DNA of 64,000 bases from Lysobacteraceae bacterium (GCA_021299185.1 JAJTHZ010000025.1:1-64000), one strand, 5' to 3'; positions 28,744-42,849 are shown, numbered from the stretch's first letter. The notes: a model not told the origin generated them from the letters alone. Translations and numbers: made by a program.

Positions 28744-30313
28744 ATGCAGCTCACGCTCTGGACCTACGAAGGCCCGCCGCACGTCGGTGCGATGCGCGTG
28801 GCGACCGGCATGCGCGGCGTGCACTACGTGCTGCACGCGCCGCAGGGCGATACTTACGCCGACCTGCTGTTCACCATGATCGAGCGTCGCGACCAGCGGC
28901 CGCCGGTCACCTACACGACCTTCCAGGCGCGCGACCTCGGTGGCGACACCGCCGACCTGTTCAAGGCCGCGGCCGCCGAGGCCTATGAACGGCATCGCCC
29001 CGAGGCGCTGCTGGTCGGCGCCTCCTGCACCGCCGAACTGATCCAGGACGATCCGGGCGGGCTCGCGCGGTCGCTCGGGCTGCCGGTGCCGGTGGTCGCC
29101 CTCGAGCTGCCCTCCTACCAGCGCAAGGAAAACTGGGGCGCGGCCGAAACCTTCTTCCAACTGGTGCGCGCCTGCGCCGGCCCGCATGCGCCGCCGCCGG
29201 GCACGCCGCGCCGCGAGCGCGCCGCGGGACAGCGCCCGCGCTGCAACCTGCTCGGGCCCACCGCGCTGGGCTTCCGCCATCGCGACGACATCCGCGAGGT
29301 GACCGGGCTGCTCGCGCGGCTCGGCATCGACGTGCACGTGGTCGCGCCGATGGGCGCCCGGCCGTCCGACCTCGCCACCCTCGGCGAGGCGGACTTCAAC
29401 GTCGTGCTGTACCCGGAGATCGCGCACTCGGCCGCCTCGTGGCTGACCCGCACCTTCGGCCAGCCATCGACGAAGACCGTTCCGATCGGGGTTTCCGCGA
29501 CCCGCGAGTTCATCCACGAAGTCGCCGCGCTGGCCGGCGTCGATCCGGCCGCCGTGCTGGCCGACGAGGGCGCGCGGTCGGTCTGGTACTCGCGCTCGGT
29601 CGACTCGACCTACCTCACCGACAAGCGCGTGTTCGTGTTCGGCGACGCCACGCATGCGATCGCCGCGGCGCGTTTCGCGGCCGAGGAACTGGGCTTCAAG
29701 GTGGTCGGCATCGGCACCTACAGTCGGGAATTCGCGCGCGACGTGCGCGAGGCCGCGGCCCGCCACGGCGTCGAGGCCCTGATCACCGACGACTACCTCG
29801 CGGTCGAGGCAAAGGTCGCCGAACTGCAGCCGGAACTGGTGCTCGGCACGCAGATGGAACGCCACGTCGCCAAGCGTCTCGGCATCCCTTGCGCGGTGAT
29901 CTCCGCCCCGGTGCACGTGCAGGACTACCCGGCGCGCTACGCGCCGCAGATGGGTTTCGAAGGCGCGAACGTGCTGTTCGACACCTTCGTGCACCCGCTA
30001 ATGATGGGGCTGGAGGAGCACCTCATCGGTATGTTCCGCGAGGACTTCGAGTTCCACGGCGACGCCGCGCCCTCGCATCTCGGGCACGCGGCCGCCGCGC
30101 GCCCGGCCCCGGAACCGGCCGCGGTCGCGCCGACGCCCGTCGCGGCGGCGGCGGCCAACACCGCGGCCAGCGGTCCCACCCTGGTGTGGTCCGCGGACGC
30201 CGAGCAGGAACTGAAGAAGATCCCGTTTTTCGTGCGCGGCAAGGCAAGGCGCAACACCGAACGCTACGCGCTCGAGCGTGGCGTGACCACGATCACCCTG
30301 GAGGCGCTCTACG

Positions 30314-30339
<26 letters not shown>
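28744..30339 (+). CDS. bchB: Light-independent protochlorophyllide reductase subunit B
   Basis: BchB, 531 aa, NifK-like subunit that completes the BchN-B catalytic core. N-terminal [37 protein letters not shown] with a cluster Cys, and the C-terminal PCP_red domain ([28 protein letters not shown]) after an Ala-rich linker at about residues 445-480. Its end overlaps bchH by 26 bases. Confidence 0.95.
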
Positions 30340-34988
<4,649 letters not shown>

Positions 34989-34989
<1 letters not shown>

Positions 34990-35687
34990 TGGGCCAGGAC
35001 ACCTACAGCGCGCGCCGCGGCGAACTCGAGCAGTACTTCGACCGCACCGCGTCCGAGACCTGGGCGCGGCTGACGTCGACGGCGAAGGTGAGCCGGATCC
35101 GCGAGACCGTGCGCGCCGGGCGCGACCGGATGCGCGCGACCCTGCTGTCGTGGCTGCCGGCCGACCTCGCCGGGCAGCGCCTGCTCGACGCCGGCTGCGG
35201 CACCGGCGCGCTCGCCGTCGAGGCCGCGCGGCGCGGCGCCGCGGTGCTGGCGGTCGACCTCGCGCCGACCCTGCTCGCGCACGCCAGCGAACGCCTGCCG
35301 GCCGATGTCGCCGGGCGCGTGCGCTTCCAGGCCGGCGACATGCTCGATCCCGCGCTCGGCACGTTCGACCACGTTGTGGCGATGGACTCGCTGATCCATT
35401 ACCGCGCCGATGACATGCTCGATGCGCTGGCGGCATTGGCCGCGCGCACTTCGACCCGCATCGTGTTCACCTTCGCGCCGCGCACCACGGCGCTGGCGGC
35501 GATGCACGCGGTGGGCAAGCTGTTCCCGCGCGGCGACCGCGCGCCGGCGATCGAGCCGGTGGCCGAGGCGCGCCTGCGCGCCGGCGTGGCCCGCCATCCC
35601 GGCCTGCGCGGCTGGTCGGTCGGGCGCGACGAGTGCGTGCGCAGCGGGTTCTACACCTCCCATGCAATGGAGCTGGTGCGCGGATGA
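34989..35687 (+). CDS. bchM: Mg-protoporphyrin IX O-methyltransferase
   Basis: BchM, 232 aa, SAM-dependent methylation of the C13 propionate of Mg-protoporphyrin IX. N-terminal YFDRTASETWARLTSTAKVSRIR is the family block; the SAM motif LLDAGCGTGALAVEAARRG lies near residue 62. ATG 34989 overlaps the bchL stop (TGATG), and the end overlaps lhaA. Confidence 0.95.
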
Positions 35688-37141
35688 GCCCACGCGCGCC
35701 CCTGCTCGACGGCTGGATGCGGCTCGCGCCGCGCCTGCTGCCGTTCGCGGACGCCGCCACGGCGGAACTGCCGCTGTCGCGGCTGGTGCGCCTGTCCCTG
35801 TTCCAGGTTTCGGTCGGGATGGTGCTGACCCTGCTGGTCGGCACCCTGAACCGGGTGATGATCGTCGAACTCGACGTGCCGGCGGTCCTGGTCGGCGCGA
35901 TGATCGCGCTGCCGCTCGCCTTCGCTCCGTTGCGCGCGCTGGTCGGCTTCCGCTCCGACCACCATCGCTCGGCGCTCGGCTGGCGTCGCGTGCCGTTCCT
36001 GTGGTTCGGCACCCTGATGCAGTTCGGCGGGCTGGCGATCATGCCGTTCGCACTGATCGTGCTGTCCGGCGACACCCACGGCCCGGCCTGGTACGGCTAC
36101 GCCGCGGCCGCGTTCGGCTTCCTGCTGGTGGGCGCCGGCCTGCACACCACCCAGACCGTGGGCCTCGCGCTCGCCACCGACCTCGCGCCGGATGCCGCGC
36201 GGCCGAACGTGGTGGCCCTGATGTGCACCCTGCTGCTGGTCGGCGCGGCCGCCAGTTCGATCGCCTACGGCGCGCTGCTGGCGGATTTCAGTCAGATGCG
36301 CCTGATCCAGGTGATCCAGGGCACGGCGGTGCTGTGCCTCGTGCTGAACATCGCCGCGATGTGGAAGCAGGAACCGCGTGGCGCGACCCCCGCGCGTGGC
36401 GCGCCGGAGAGGCCGCGCTTCATCGACGCCTGGCGCCGCGCGCGGCGCGAACCGCGCGCGGTTCGGCGCCTGGTCGCGCTTGGCCTCGGCACCCTGGCCT
36501 TCGGCATGCAGGACGTGCTGCTGGAGCCCTACGGCGGCGAAGTGCTGGGCCTGTCGGTGTCCGGCACCACCCTGCTCACGGCGGTGTTCGCGGCCTGCGG
36601 GGTCGCCGGCTTCGTCGCCGCCACGCGCGCGATGCGCGGGCGCCACGACGCCTGGCGCATCGCCTCGCACGGCAGCCTGTTCGGGCTCGCCGGGATGACC
36701 GCGGTGCTGTTCGCCGCACCGCTGCACGCGACGCCGCTGTTCGTGACCGGCGTGGCGCTGGTTGGCTTCGGTGGTGGCCTGTTCGCGCACGCCACGCTGA
36801 CCGCCGCGATGCGGCTCGCGCCGCCCGGTCGCGTGGGGCTAGCGCTCGGCATCTGGGGCGCGGTGCAGGCCACCGCCGCCGGACTGGCGACGGCGCTGGG
36901 CGCGCTGCTGCGCGACGGCGTCGACCTGATCGCGGCCAGCGGCCACCTCGGCGCGACCCTGGTCGGCCCAGCCACCGGCTACGGCGCGGTCTACAACCTC
37001 GAGATCCTGCTCCTGTTCGCCACCCTGGCGGCGCTCGGACCGCTGGTGCGGTCGGAGCCGCTGCCGGATGCGTCCCCAACCCCGGGCCCGGCCACGTCGG
37101 GTCTTCCGATCCACCCCCTGCACAGGGAGGCCGTCGCATGA
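35684..37141 (+). CDS. lhaA: LH1 assembly protein LhaA (BCD family)
   Basis: LhaA, 485 aa, 12 predicted membrane helices, PucC/BCD family, needed for LH1 assembly in Rhodobacter. Typical elements: RLAPRLLPFADAATAELPLSRLVRLSLFQVS at the start and LNRVMIVELDVPA, FRSDHHRSALGWRRVPFLWFG. Position between bchM and puhA is the standard one for lhaA, which separates it from the paralogues bch2 and pucC here. Overlaps both neighbours. Confidence 0.93.
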   Translation: MSPRAPLLDGWMRLAPRLLPFADAATAELPLSRLVRLSLFQVSVGMVLTLLVGTLNRVMIVELDVPAVLVGAMIALPLAFAPLRALVGFRSDHHRSALGWRRVPFLWFGTLMQFGGLAIMPFALIVLSGDTHGPAWYGYAAAAFGFLLVGAGLHTTQTVGLALATDLAPDAARPNVVALMCTLLLVGAAASSIAYGALLADFSQMRLIQVIQGTAVLCLVLNIAAMWKQEPRGATPARGAPERPRFIDAWRRARREPRAVRRLVALGLGTLAFGMQDVLLEPYGGEVLGLSVSGTTLLTAVFAACGVAGFVAATRAMRGRHDAWRIASHGSLFGLAGMTAVLFAAPLHATPLFVTGVALVGFGGGLFAHATLTAAMRLAPPGRVGLALGIWGAVQATAAGLATALGALLRDGVDLIAASGHLGATLVGPATGYGAVYNLEILLLFATLAALGPLVRSEPLPDASPTPGPATSGLPIHPLHREAVA

Positions 37142-37908
37142 ACTTCGGCGCCATTGCGTTTCCGTTCGACATCGCGCAGATCGCGATCTGGTTGTTCTGG
37201 TTCTTCTTTGCCGGACTGATCTACTACCTGCATCGCGAAGACAAGCGCGAGGGCTATCCGCTGGAGGACAAGGACGCCTCGCCGCACAGCCTGGTGGAAG
37301 GCTTCCCGGCGATGCCGGCGCCCAAGACCTACCTGCTCGCGCACGGCGGCACGGTCTCCGTGCCGCGCGAGTGGACGCCCGGGCGGCCCAAGCTGCAGGC
37401 GCGCGAGACCAGCCCGCAGGACGGCGATCCGATCATCCCGACCGGCAATCCGCTGCTGGCCGGCGTGGGTCCCGGCGCCTGGGCCGATCGCGCGGACGTG
37501 CCCGACCTCACGCTTGAGGGCAAGCCGAAGATCGTGCCGCTGCGCGCCGACCCGCATTTCGGCGTGGTCGGTCGCGATCCCGATCCGCGCGGCCGCGCCA
37601 TCCTCGGCGCCGACGGCGAGGTCGGCGGCAAGGTGGTCGACCTGTGGGTCGATCGTTCCGAGTACATCTTCCGCTACATCGAACTCGAGGCCACCAATGG
37701 TCGCCGGGTGCTGGTGCCGATGACGTTTTGCCGCGTCGCCGGCGACGGCACGGTGCGCGTGCAGGCCATCCTCGGCGCCCAGTTCGCCGACGTGCCCGGC
37801 CTGCGCCACCCCGACCAGATCACCCTGCTGGAGGAGGACAAGGTCTGCGCCTACTACGGCGCCGGCACGCTGTTCGCCACGCCGGATCGCGCGGAACCCT
37901 TCATGTGA
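37138..37908 (+). CDS. puhA: Photosynthetic reaction centre H subunit
   Basis: PuhA, 256 aa. One N-terminal membrane helix (about residues 10-30, ending IYYLHREDKREGYPLE) and a cytoplasmic PRC-barrel domain containing GKVVDLWVDRSEYIFRYIELE. It caps the L/M core and shapes proton delivery to the secondary quinone. ATG 37138 overlaps lhaA; its end overlaps the puhB GTG start. Confidence 0.96.
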   Translation: MNFGAIAFPFDIAQIAIWLFWFFFAGLIYYLHREDKREGYPLEDKDASPHSLVEGFPAMPAPKTYLLAHGGTVSVPREWTPGRPKLQARETSPQDGDPIIPTGNPLLAGVGPGAWADRADVPDLTLEGKPKIVPLRADPHFGVVGRDPDPRGRAILGADGEVGGKVVDLWVDRSEYIFRYIELEATNGRRVLVPMTFCRVAGDGTVRVQAILGAQFADVPGLRHPDQITLLEEDKVCAYYGAGTLFATPDRAEPFM

Positions 37909-38543
37909 GCGCCGCCGGCATCCAACTCGCGGCCCTGCCCCGCAGCGAGCGGGTGCTGTGGCAGGGCGCGCCCGCATGGCGCTCGGTGTTCCTGCACGTG
38001 TTCCATGCGCGCGGGCTGGTGGTGTACTTCGCGCTGATGCTGGCCGGGCGCGCGGCCTTCGTCGTCGCCGATGGCGGTGGGGCCGCCGATGCGCTGCTGG
38101 CGGTGCTGGTGCTGCTGCCCGCGCCGGCGTTCGCGCTCGGCATGCTGGCCCTGCTGGCATGGCTGGTGGGGCGCACCTCGCACTACACCATCACCGACCG
38201 GCGCATCGTCATGCACGTCGGCGTGGTGCTCGATGTGACGTTCAACTTCCCGTACACGGTGGTCGAGTCGGCGGCCCTGAAGCGGTACGCCGACGGCAGC
38301 GGCGACCTCTCGGTCGCCTTCCTGCCCGGCAACCAGATCGGCTACGCCCACCTGTGGCCGCACGCGCGGCCGTGGCGGATCAGCCGCGTCGAGCCCGCGC
38401 TGCGCTGCGTGCCGGATGCGGCGGCGGTCGCGAACCTGCTGGGCCAGGCGCTGGCCGAAGCGGCCGGCGGCTCCCGCCGTGCACCGCGGGTGGCCACGGC
38501 TGCGTCGATCGAGACGCCGCTGCAGGGCGCCACCACCGCCTGA
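37905..38543 (+). CDS. puhB: Photosynthetic complex assembly protein PuhB
   Basis: PuhB, 212 aa, reaction-centre assembly factor. Two membrane helices (about residues 38-55 and 63-85) and a PH-like domain with the block HYTITDRRIVMHVGVVLDVTFNFPY and SVAFLPGNQIGYAHLWPHARPW, characteristic of PuhB. Starts at GTG 37905 within ATGTGA at the puhA end. Followed by puhC after 21 bases. Confidence 0.92.
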   Translation: MSAAGIQLAALPRSERVLWQGAPAWRSVFLHVFHARGLVVYFALMLAGRAAFVVADGGGAADALLAVLVLLPAPAFALGMLALLAWLVGRTSHYTITDRRIVMHVGVVLDVTFNFPYTVVESAALKRYADGSGDLSVAFLPGNQIGYAHLWPHARPWRISRVEPALRCVPDAAAVANLLGQALAEAAGGSRRAPRVATAASIETPLQGATTA

Positions 38544-38564
38544 ATCGACGAGGACCCCGCACCC

Positions 38565-39077
38565 ATGGGCGCATTCATCCATTTGCCGGACGACCATCGG
38601 CACGACGTGCCGAAGGCGCCGCTGTACGGCGCCGGCGCGCTGATCCTCATCACCCTCCTGCTGGTCGCGGGCGTGCGCCTGACCGGCATCGGCGAGTTGA
38701 AGACCCCGCGCGCGCCGATCGTGGCCGAGCGCCTGCTGCACTTCACCGACCAGCCCGACGGCGGGATCGCCGTGCACGATGCCGCCGACGGGCGCTTCGT
38801 GGCGCGTGCCGCACCCGGCGAGCAGGGCTTCCTGCGCGGCACCCTGCGCGGGCTCGCCCGCGAACGCAAGCGCGAGCGCATCGGTCCCGACGCACCGCTG
38901 CGCCTGAGCAGCCGTGCCGACGGGCGCCTGCTGCTGGAGGACCCCGAGACCGGCCGCCTGGTCGACCTCGGTGCGTTCGGCGCGCAGAACGTCGCCATCT
39001 TCACCCGTATGCTCGAGGGCGTGCCGCAGGCCGCGGTCGCGGCCGTCGACGCACCCCAGAGTCCCACGCAACGCTAG
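38565..39077 (+). CDS. puhC: Photosynthetic complex assembly protein PuhC
   Basis: PuhC, 170 aa, with one membrane helix (about residues 22-41) after a short N-terminal stretch and a soluble periplasmic domain. The domain carries the usual [20 protein letters not shown] and [15 protein letters not shown] blocks. It helps organise the RC-LH1 complex. Followed by acsF, 19 bases on. Confidence 0.9.
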   Translation: MGAFIHLPDDHRHDVPKAPLYGAGALILITLLLVAGVRLTGIGELKTPRAPIVAERLLHFTDQPDGGIAVHDAADGRFVARAAPGEQGFLRGTLRGLARERKRERIGPDAPLRLSSRADGRLLLEDPETGRLVDLGAFGAQNVAIFTRMLEGVPQAAVAAVDAPQSPTQR

Positions 39078-39096
39078 TTCCGAAGCGAGGCCCGAC

Positions 39097-40179
39097 ATGA
39101 ACGCCACTGCAGCCAACGTCAACACCGTCGCCGGCCGCCAGCCGAACGAATCCACCCGTCGCGCGCAGGCCGACACGATGCTGTCGCCGCGCTTCTACAC
39201 CACCGACTTCGAGGCGATGGACCGGATCGACGTCTCGCCGATCCGCGCCCAGTTCGACGCGCTGATGGAGGAGTTTGAGGCCGACAACAACGAGGACCAC
39301 TTCCAGCGCCCGGCCAACCTCGACAAGGACTACTCGCACCTGCCGCCCGGCCTGTACGAGGAGTTCGTCGACTTCATGATCAGCTCGGTGACCGCCGAGT
39401 TCTCCGGCTGCGTGCTCTACAACGACATCAAGAAGCGCGCGAAGAACCCCGATGTGATCAAGCTGTTCGGCTACATGGCGCGCGACGAGGCGCGACATGC
39501 GGGCTTCATCAACCAGTGGCTGAAGGACTTCGGGATCGCGGTCGACCTCGGGTTCCTGACCCGCGCCAAGAAGTACCGCTACTTCGCGCCGAAGTTCATC
39601 TACTACGCCACCTACCTGTCGGAGAAGATCGGCTACGCGCGCTACATCTCGATCTACCGCCAGGTCGAGAAGCACCCCGAACTGCGCTTCCACCCGATCT
39701 TCCAGTGGTTCGAGAAGTGGTGCAACGACGAATACCGGCACGGCGAGGCCTTCGCCCTGCTGATGAAGGCCGAGCCGCACCTGCTCGAAGGCCGCAACCG
39801 GCTGTGGATCCGCTTCTTCCAGCTCGCCGTGTTCGCGACCATGTACGTGCGCGACCACTGCCGCCCTGCGCTGCACGAGGCGCTGGGCTTCGATCCCACC
39901 GACTACGACATGCAGGTGCTGCGCATCACCAGCGAGATCTGCAAGCAGATCTTCCCGGTCACGCTCGACATCGATTCGCCGCGCTTCCGCGCCGGGCTCG
40001 ACGCCCTGGTGCGCATCAACACCGCCTACGAGGCGGCCGAGAAGCGCGGCGGGCCGCTGTCGTTGCTTGCGCGCGGCTGGCATGCCAGCCGGGCGTTCGT
40101 GGCGTTCGCGCGGCTCTACCTGCTGCCGGCGAAGCACGCCCGTCTGCCCGACGACGTGCGCCTGGCGCCGACCTGGTGA
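39097..40179 (+). CDS. acsF: Mg-protoporphyrin IX monomethyl ester oxidative cyclase (aerobic)
   Basis: AcsF, 360 aa, O2-dependent diiron enzyme closing ring E of the chlorin. Diiron ligands are seen in two ExxH motifs, RDEARHAGF and [10 protein letters not shown], with further Glu in the [15 protein letters not shown] region. No bchE (the anaerobic cyclase) is in this window, so bacteriochlorophyll synthesis from this cluster needs oxygen. Located between puhC and puhE. Confidence 0.96.
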   Translation: MNATAANVNTVAGRQPNESTRRAQADTMLSPRFYTTDFEAMDRIDVSPIRAQFDALMEEFEADNNEDHFQRPANLDKDYSHLPPGLYEEFVDFMISSVTAEFSGCVLYNDIKKRAKNPDVIKLFGYMARDEARHAGFINQWLKDFGIAVDLGFLTRAKKYRYFAPKFIYYATYLSEKIGYARYISIYRQVEKHPELRFHPIFQWFEKWCNDEYRHGEAFALLMKAEPHLLEGRNRLWIRFFQLAVFATMYVRDHCRPALHEALGFDPTDYDMQVLRITSEICKQIFPVTLDIDSPRFRAGLDALVRINTAYEAAEKRGGPLSLLARGWHASRAFVAFARLYLLPAKHARLPDDVRLAPTW

Positions 40180-40189
40180 GCGACCGCGG

Positions 40190-40978
40190 ATGAGTGGCGC
40201 CACGCCCGTGCTGCCGATCCTGTTCGCACTCTTCGTGTGGTGGTTCAGCACGGGTGCGATCCTGTATCTGGACGGGCTGCCGCGCCGTACCCACCGCTGG
40301 ACGATGGCCGGCGCGAGCGCGCTCGCGCTGTTCGCGCTCTACGGCCTGCACGCCACCGCGCAGGACGGCGGCGTGGCGGCGGCCTACGCCGCGTTCACCG
40401 CCGCGATCCTGGTCTGGGGCTGGGTCGAGGTCGCGTTCCTGCTCGGCTGGGTGACTGGGCCGCGCACCAGCGCCTGCCCGTCCGGCGCACGCGGCTGGCG
40501 GCGCGCGGCGTTCGCCTTCGAGGCCATCCTGTGGCACGAATTCGCGCTGCTCGGCGGCGCGCTGCTGATCGCGCTGGTCACCTGGGACGCCAGCAACACG
40601 CTCGGGCTGTGGGCCTACCTGCTGCTGTGGGTCGCGCGCCTGAGCACCAAACTGAACCTGTTCCTCGGCGTGCGCAACCTCGGTGGCGAGCTGCTGCCGG
40701 AACACCTGCGCTACCTGCAGACCTATTTCACGCGGCGCCCGATGAACGGGCTGTTCCCGTTGTCGCTGGCCGGCGGCATCGCGGCGATGGTCCTGCTGTG
40801 GCAGGCCGCGGTGGCGGCGCCCGCCGAAGGCGGTGCGGTCGCGCTGTCGCTGCTGGCGACCCTGGCCACGCTGGCGGTGCTCGAACACCTGTTCCTGGTG
40901 CTGCCGATCAACTTCAACGCGCTGTGGGAGTGGGGCCTGTGGTCGCGGCGGGTGCAACCGCCGGCGGCCGGGACCTGA
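40190..40978 (+). CDS. puhE: Photosynthetic complex putative assembly protein PuhE
   Basis: PuhE, 262 aa, polytopic membrane protein with about seven helices. Conserved parts include FALFVWWFSTGAILYLDGLPR at the start, FEAILWHEFALL and the LPINFNALWEWGLWSR end. It is thought to modulate bacteriochlorophyll synthesis or complex assembly. ATG 40190 lies 10 bases after the acsF stop. Probably the last gene of the bchF operon; 40979-41077 shows no hairpin. Confidence 0.9.
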   Translation: MSGATPVLPILFALFVWWFSTGAILYLDGLPRRTHRWTMAGASALALFALYGLHATAQDGGVAAAYAAFTAAILVWGWVEVAFLLGWVTGPRTSACPSGARGWRRAAFAFEAILWHEFALLGGALLIALVTWDASNTLGLWAYLLLWVARLSTKLNLFLGVRNLGGELLPEHLRYLQTYFTRRPMNGLFPLSLAGGIAAMVLLWQAAVAAPAEGGAVALSLLATLATLAVLEHLFLVLPINFNALWEWGLWSRRVQPPAAGT

Positions 40979-41077
40979 CCGCATGCGTGCGCGACGACAC
41001 CCACCCGTGAGGACGCGCCGCGATCGCACGCGCGTTCCCGCGTCCCGCAATCCGCAACCCAACGGAGGCAACGGTCC

Positions 41078-42136
41078 ATGAGCACCCCCATCGTGCGCTT
41101 GTACGCCGACGAGGCGAAGGCCCGCCAGGCGCTGAATGCCCTGCGCGAGGAACGCTTCGCAAAGGACGACGTCAACCTCCTGCTGCCGGCGCAGGCGGCC
41201 GCGGCAGATGCATCGGATTCGCTGGAGTCGCTGGTGTCGGCGATCCTCGGCGGCAACGTCGCGCGTGCGCGGGCGAAAACCATCGCGGACGCCGTGCGCG
41301 GCGGGCAGGCGATGGTCGCGGTGCGCGCCGCATGGGGCCTCGCCGGGGCCGCGATCCGCGTGCTCGACGACCACGGTCCCGCGTCGAACCCGTTGCCACA
41401 GTCGGGCGAGTCCGTGGTCGGATGGGACGGCGCCGCGCCGCTGTCGTCCGCGCTGCGCATGCCGACGCTGATGCGTCGCGCGCCGATGCCGTTCTCCAAC
41501 CTGTTCGGCCTGGAAGACCTCGCGCCGAGCAAGCCGATCATGGGGGGCTTGCGGGACCACCGATTCACGGTGTTCGGCCAGCCGCGGCTGAGCCGCAATC
41601 CGGCGCCGCTGTCGTCGCTGTTCGGGCTCGGCACCCTCACTGCCGGCGGGCGCGCCCTGATCGGCGGGTTGGTCGACCACGCGTTCTACTTTTTCGGCAG
41701 CCCGCGGCTCAGGCGCGACGCCGCACCGCTCTCGCGCATGCTCGGCTGGCCGCTGCTCAGCCGCGGCGCCCGTGCGCGGACCTGGGATGACGCCGCGCCG
41801 CTGTCGTCGGCGCTCGGCTGGCGTCCGCTGGTGCGGCCGGAGGACGTCGGCCGGACGCGCGCGCCGGTCGGCCCGCACCGGACGCCGGCCTTCGGCGGCC
41901 TGGTCAGCCACCGGTTCGCGCTGTTCGGCTCGCCCGGGCTGAGCCGCAAGGCGGCGCCCTTTTCGGGGCTGTTCGGTCTGCCGACCCTCACGCGCGGGGG
42001 AAAACCGTTCTTCGGCGGTTTGTCGAGCCACGGCTTCTATCTGTTCGGCAAGCCGAGCCTCAGTCGCAACCCGGCCCCGCTGTCGTCCCTGCTCGGACTC
42101 GGAACGCTGCGGCGCAGTTCGGTCGACGGTGACTGA
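41078..42136 (+). CDS. Undescribed repeat protein beside the LH2 genes
   Basis: 352-aa protein, function unknown. Residues 4-100 look like a YflT/'general stress protein 17M'-type ferredoxin-like domain (VRLYADEAKARQALNALREERF, then GQAMVAVRAA...IRVLDDHG). Residues 120-344 consist of about 40-residue repeats rich in Gly, Phe, Leu and Pro; the core reads APLSSLFGLGTL, then GGL, then HxFxxFGxPxLSR. There is no signal peptide or clear membrane helix; the aromatic/Gly pattern suggests an amphipathic or membrane-surface structure. GGAGG precedes ATG 41078. It sits between puhE and the pucBA operators, so a photosynthetic role, perhaps structural, is inferred only from place. Confidence 0.8.
   Translation: MSTPIVRLYADEAKARQALNALREERFAKDDVNLLLPAQAAAADASDSLESLVSAILGGNVARARAKTIADAVRGGQAMVAVRAAWGLAGAAIRVLDDHGPASNPLPQSGESVVGWDGAAPLSSALRMPTLMRRAPMPFSNLFGLEDLAPSKPIMGGLRDHRFTVFGQPRLSRNPAPLSSLFGLGTLTAGGRALIGGLVDHAFYFFGSPRLRRDAAPLSRMLGWPLLSRGARARTWDDAAPLSSALGWRPLVRPEDVGRTRAPVGPHRTPAFGGLVSHRFALFGSPGLSRKAAPFSGLFGLPTLTRGGKPFFGGLSSHGFYLFGKPSLSRNPAPLSSLLGLGTLRRSSVDGD
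41435..42109 (+). repeat. Coding region of the 40-residue repeats
   Basis: Repeat units, by residue: partial 120-131; full 137-175, 176-215 and 293-332 (39-40 residues each); one with an insertion, 240-292; partials 216-239 and 333-344. Shared elements are AP-x-S-x-LFGL-x-TL, a GG-L turn, H-x-F-x-x-FG and P-x-LSR. Units differ enough at DNA level that they look old, not a recent slippage product. Confidence 0.8.
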
Positions 42137-42149
42137 TGAGGCTGCTGAC

Positions 42150-42203
42150 TGTCAACTCGCAATGACACGGCGTATTGACGCGCCAGGTTGACACTCCTAG
42201 GAT
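42150..42203 (+). promoter_or_regulatory. puc promoter with tandem PpsR/CrtJ operators
   Basis: 42150-42167 is a perfect TGT-N12-ACA; 42176-42193 is TGA-N12-ACA (one mismatch); the gap is exactly 8 bp. Promoter -35 TTGACG (42175-42180), 17-bp spacer, -10 TAGGAT (42198-42203) overlaps the second site. The leader to pucB is then about 200 bases; I see no gene in it. LH2 synthesis should be repressed by PpsR under oxygen. Confidence 0.75.
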
Positions 42204-42410
42204 GGGATTTGGAGGAAAGCCGTCCGCGTTGGGCTGACGCCCGCGGTCCGGTGCGCCGTCGCTGCAGGCCACTTTGTTTGGGGCCGCGCCGCGAATCGCC
42301 CCGCCCGCGTGCGGCATCCCGGTTCGGCCGGTCGCTTCGACCCGCGTGCGGGTTTCGCACGCTGCATCTGGCAGGGCCGGTTTGGCCTGCCGAGACTGGA
42401 GAGCAAGGCC

Positions 42411-42572
42411 ATGTCCAATCTGGACGATCCGAACCGCGTGTGGCCCACCGGCCTCACCATCGCGGAGTCCGAGGAGCTGCACAAACACGTGATCGACGGC
42501 TCGAGGGTGTTCTTCCTCATCGCGCTGATCGCTCACATCCTCGCCTACGCCTACACCCCGTGGATGGGCTGA
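42411..42572 (+). CDS. pucB: Light-harvesting 2 beta subunit
   Basis: LH2 beta polypeptide, 53 aa. [21 protein letters not shown] and [16 protein letters not shown] match B800-850 beta chains: the His in LIAHILAY ligates the B850-type bacteriochlorophyll and the N-side His (EELHKH) is near B800. It ends TPWMG, not WRPW as LH1 beta. GGAG lies upstream of ATG 42411. Overall pattern and the pucA and pucC neighbours make it LH2, not a second puf copy. Confidence 0.92.
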   Translation: MSNLDDPNRVWPTGLTIAESEELHKHVIDGSRVFFLIALIAHILAYAYTPWMG

Positions 42573-42585
42573 ACAGGAGAACGTC

Positions 42586-42732
42586 ATGAACCAAGGTCGA
42601 ATCTGGTGTGTGGTCAAGCCGACCGTGGGCCTGCCGTTGTTCCTCGGCACGGTGCTGGTGATTTCGCTGCTGGTCCACTACTCGATCCTCAGCAACACGG
42701 CGTGGTTTCCGGCGTTCTTCCAGGGCGGTTGA
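42586..42732 (+). CDS. pucA: Light-harvesting 2 alpha subunit (Phe44-Phe45 type)
   Basis: LH2 alpha polypeptide, 48 aa, too short for many gene finders. It aligns without gaps to the well-known Rhodoblastus acidophilus alpha chain: [12 protein letters not shown] start, ligand His31, WFPA at 40-43. At 44-45, where B850 antennae carry Tyr-Trp that hydrogen-bond the acetyl groups, it has Phe-Phe, as in blue-shifted B800-820 forms (Phe-Leu). The chain ends at Gly48 without the usual charged tail. GGAG lies 8 bases before ATG 42586, 13 bases after pucB. Confidence 0.93.
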   Translation: MNQGRIWCVVKPTVGLPLFLGTVLVISLLVHYSILSNTAWFPAFFQGG

Positions 42733-42762
42733 TGCTCCTGGAAGGGACGGATTCCCGTCGAT

Positions 42763-42817
42763 CCTCCCGGTGCCGTGGCCCGCGCCTGACTGACGCGACG
42801 CTGCGTGCACCGGGAGG
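42763..42817 (+). other. Inverted repeat between pucA and pucC
   Basis: 11-bp perfect arms CCTCCCGGTGC (42763-42773) and GCACCGGGAGG (42807-42817). The right arm contains the GGGAGG that could act as a ribosome-binding site, so the stem could both protect pucBA mRNA and hide translation signals of pucC. A smaller stem (GACGG/CCGTC) lies just before it. Confidence 0.65.
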
Positions 42818-42849
42818 AGTCCTCGAGACCTGGCTGGCGAGCCATAACC

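Noticed and set aside
42411-42732. Second pufBA (LH1) pair
   Set aside because: The beta chain ends TPWMG rather than WRPW, the alpha chain aligns to LH2 without gaps, and pucC follows instead of pufL. Assigned as pucBA.
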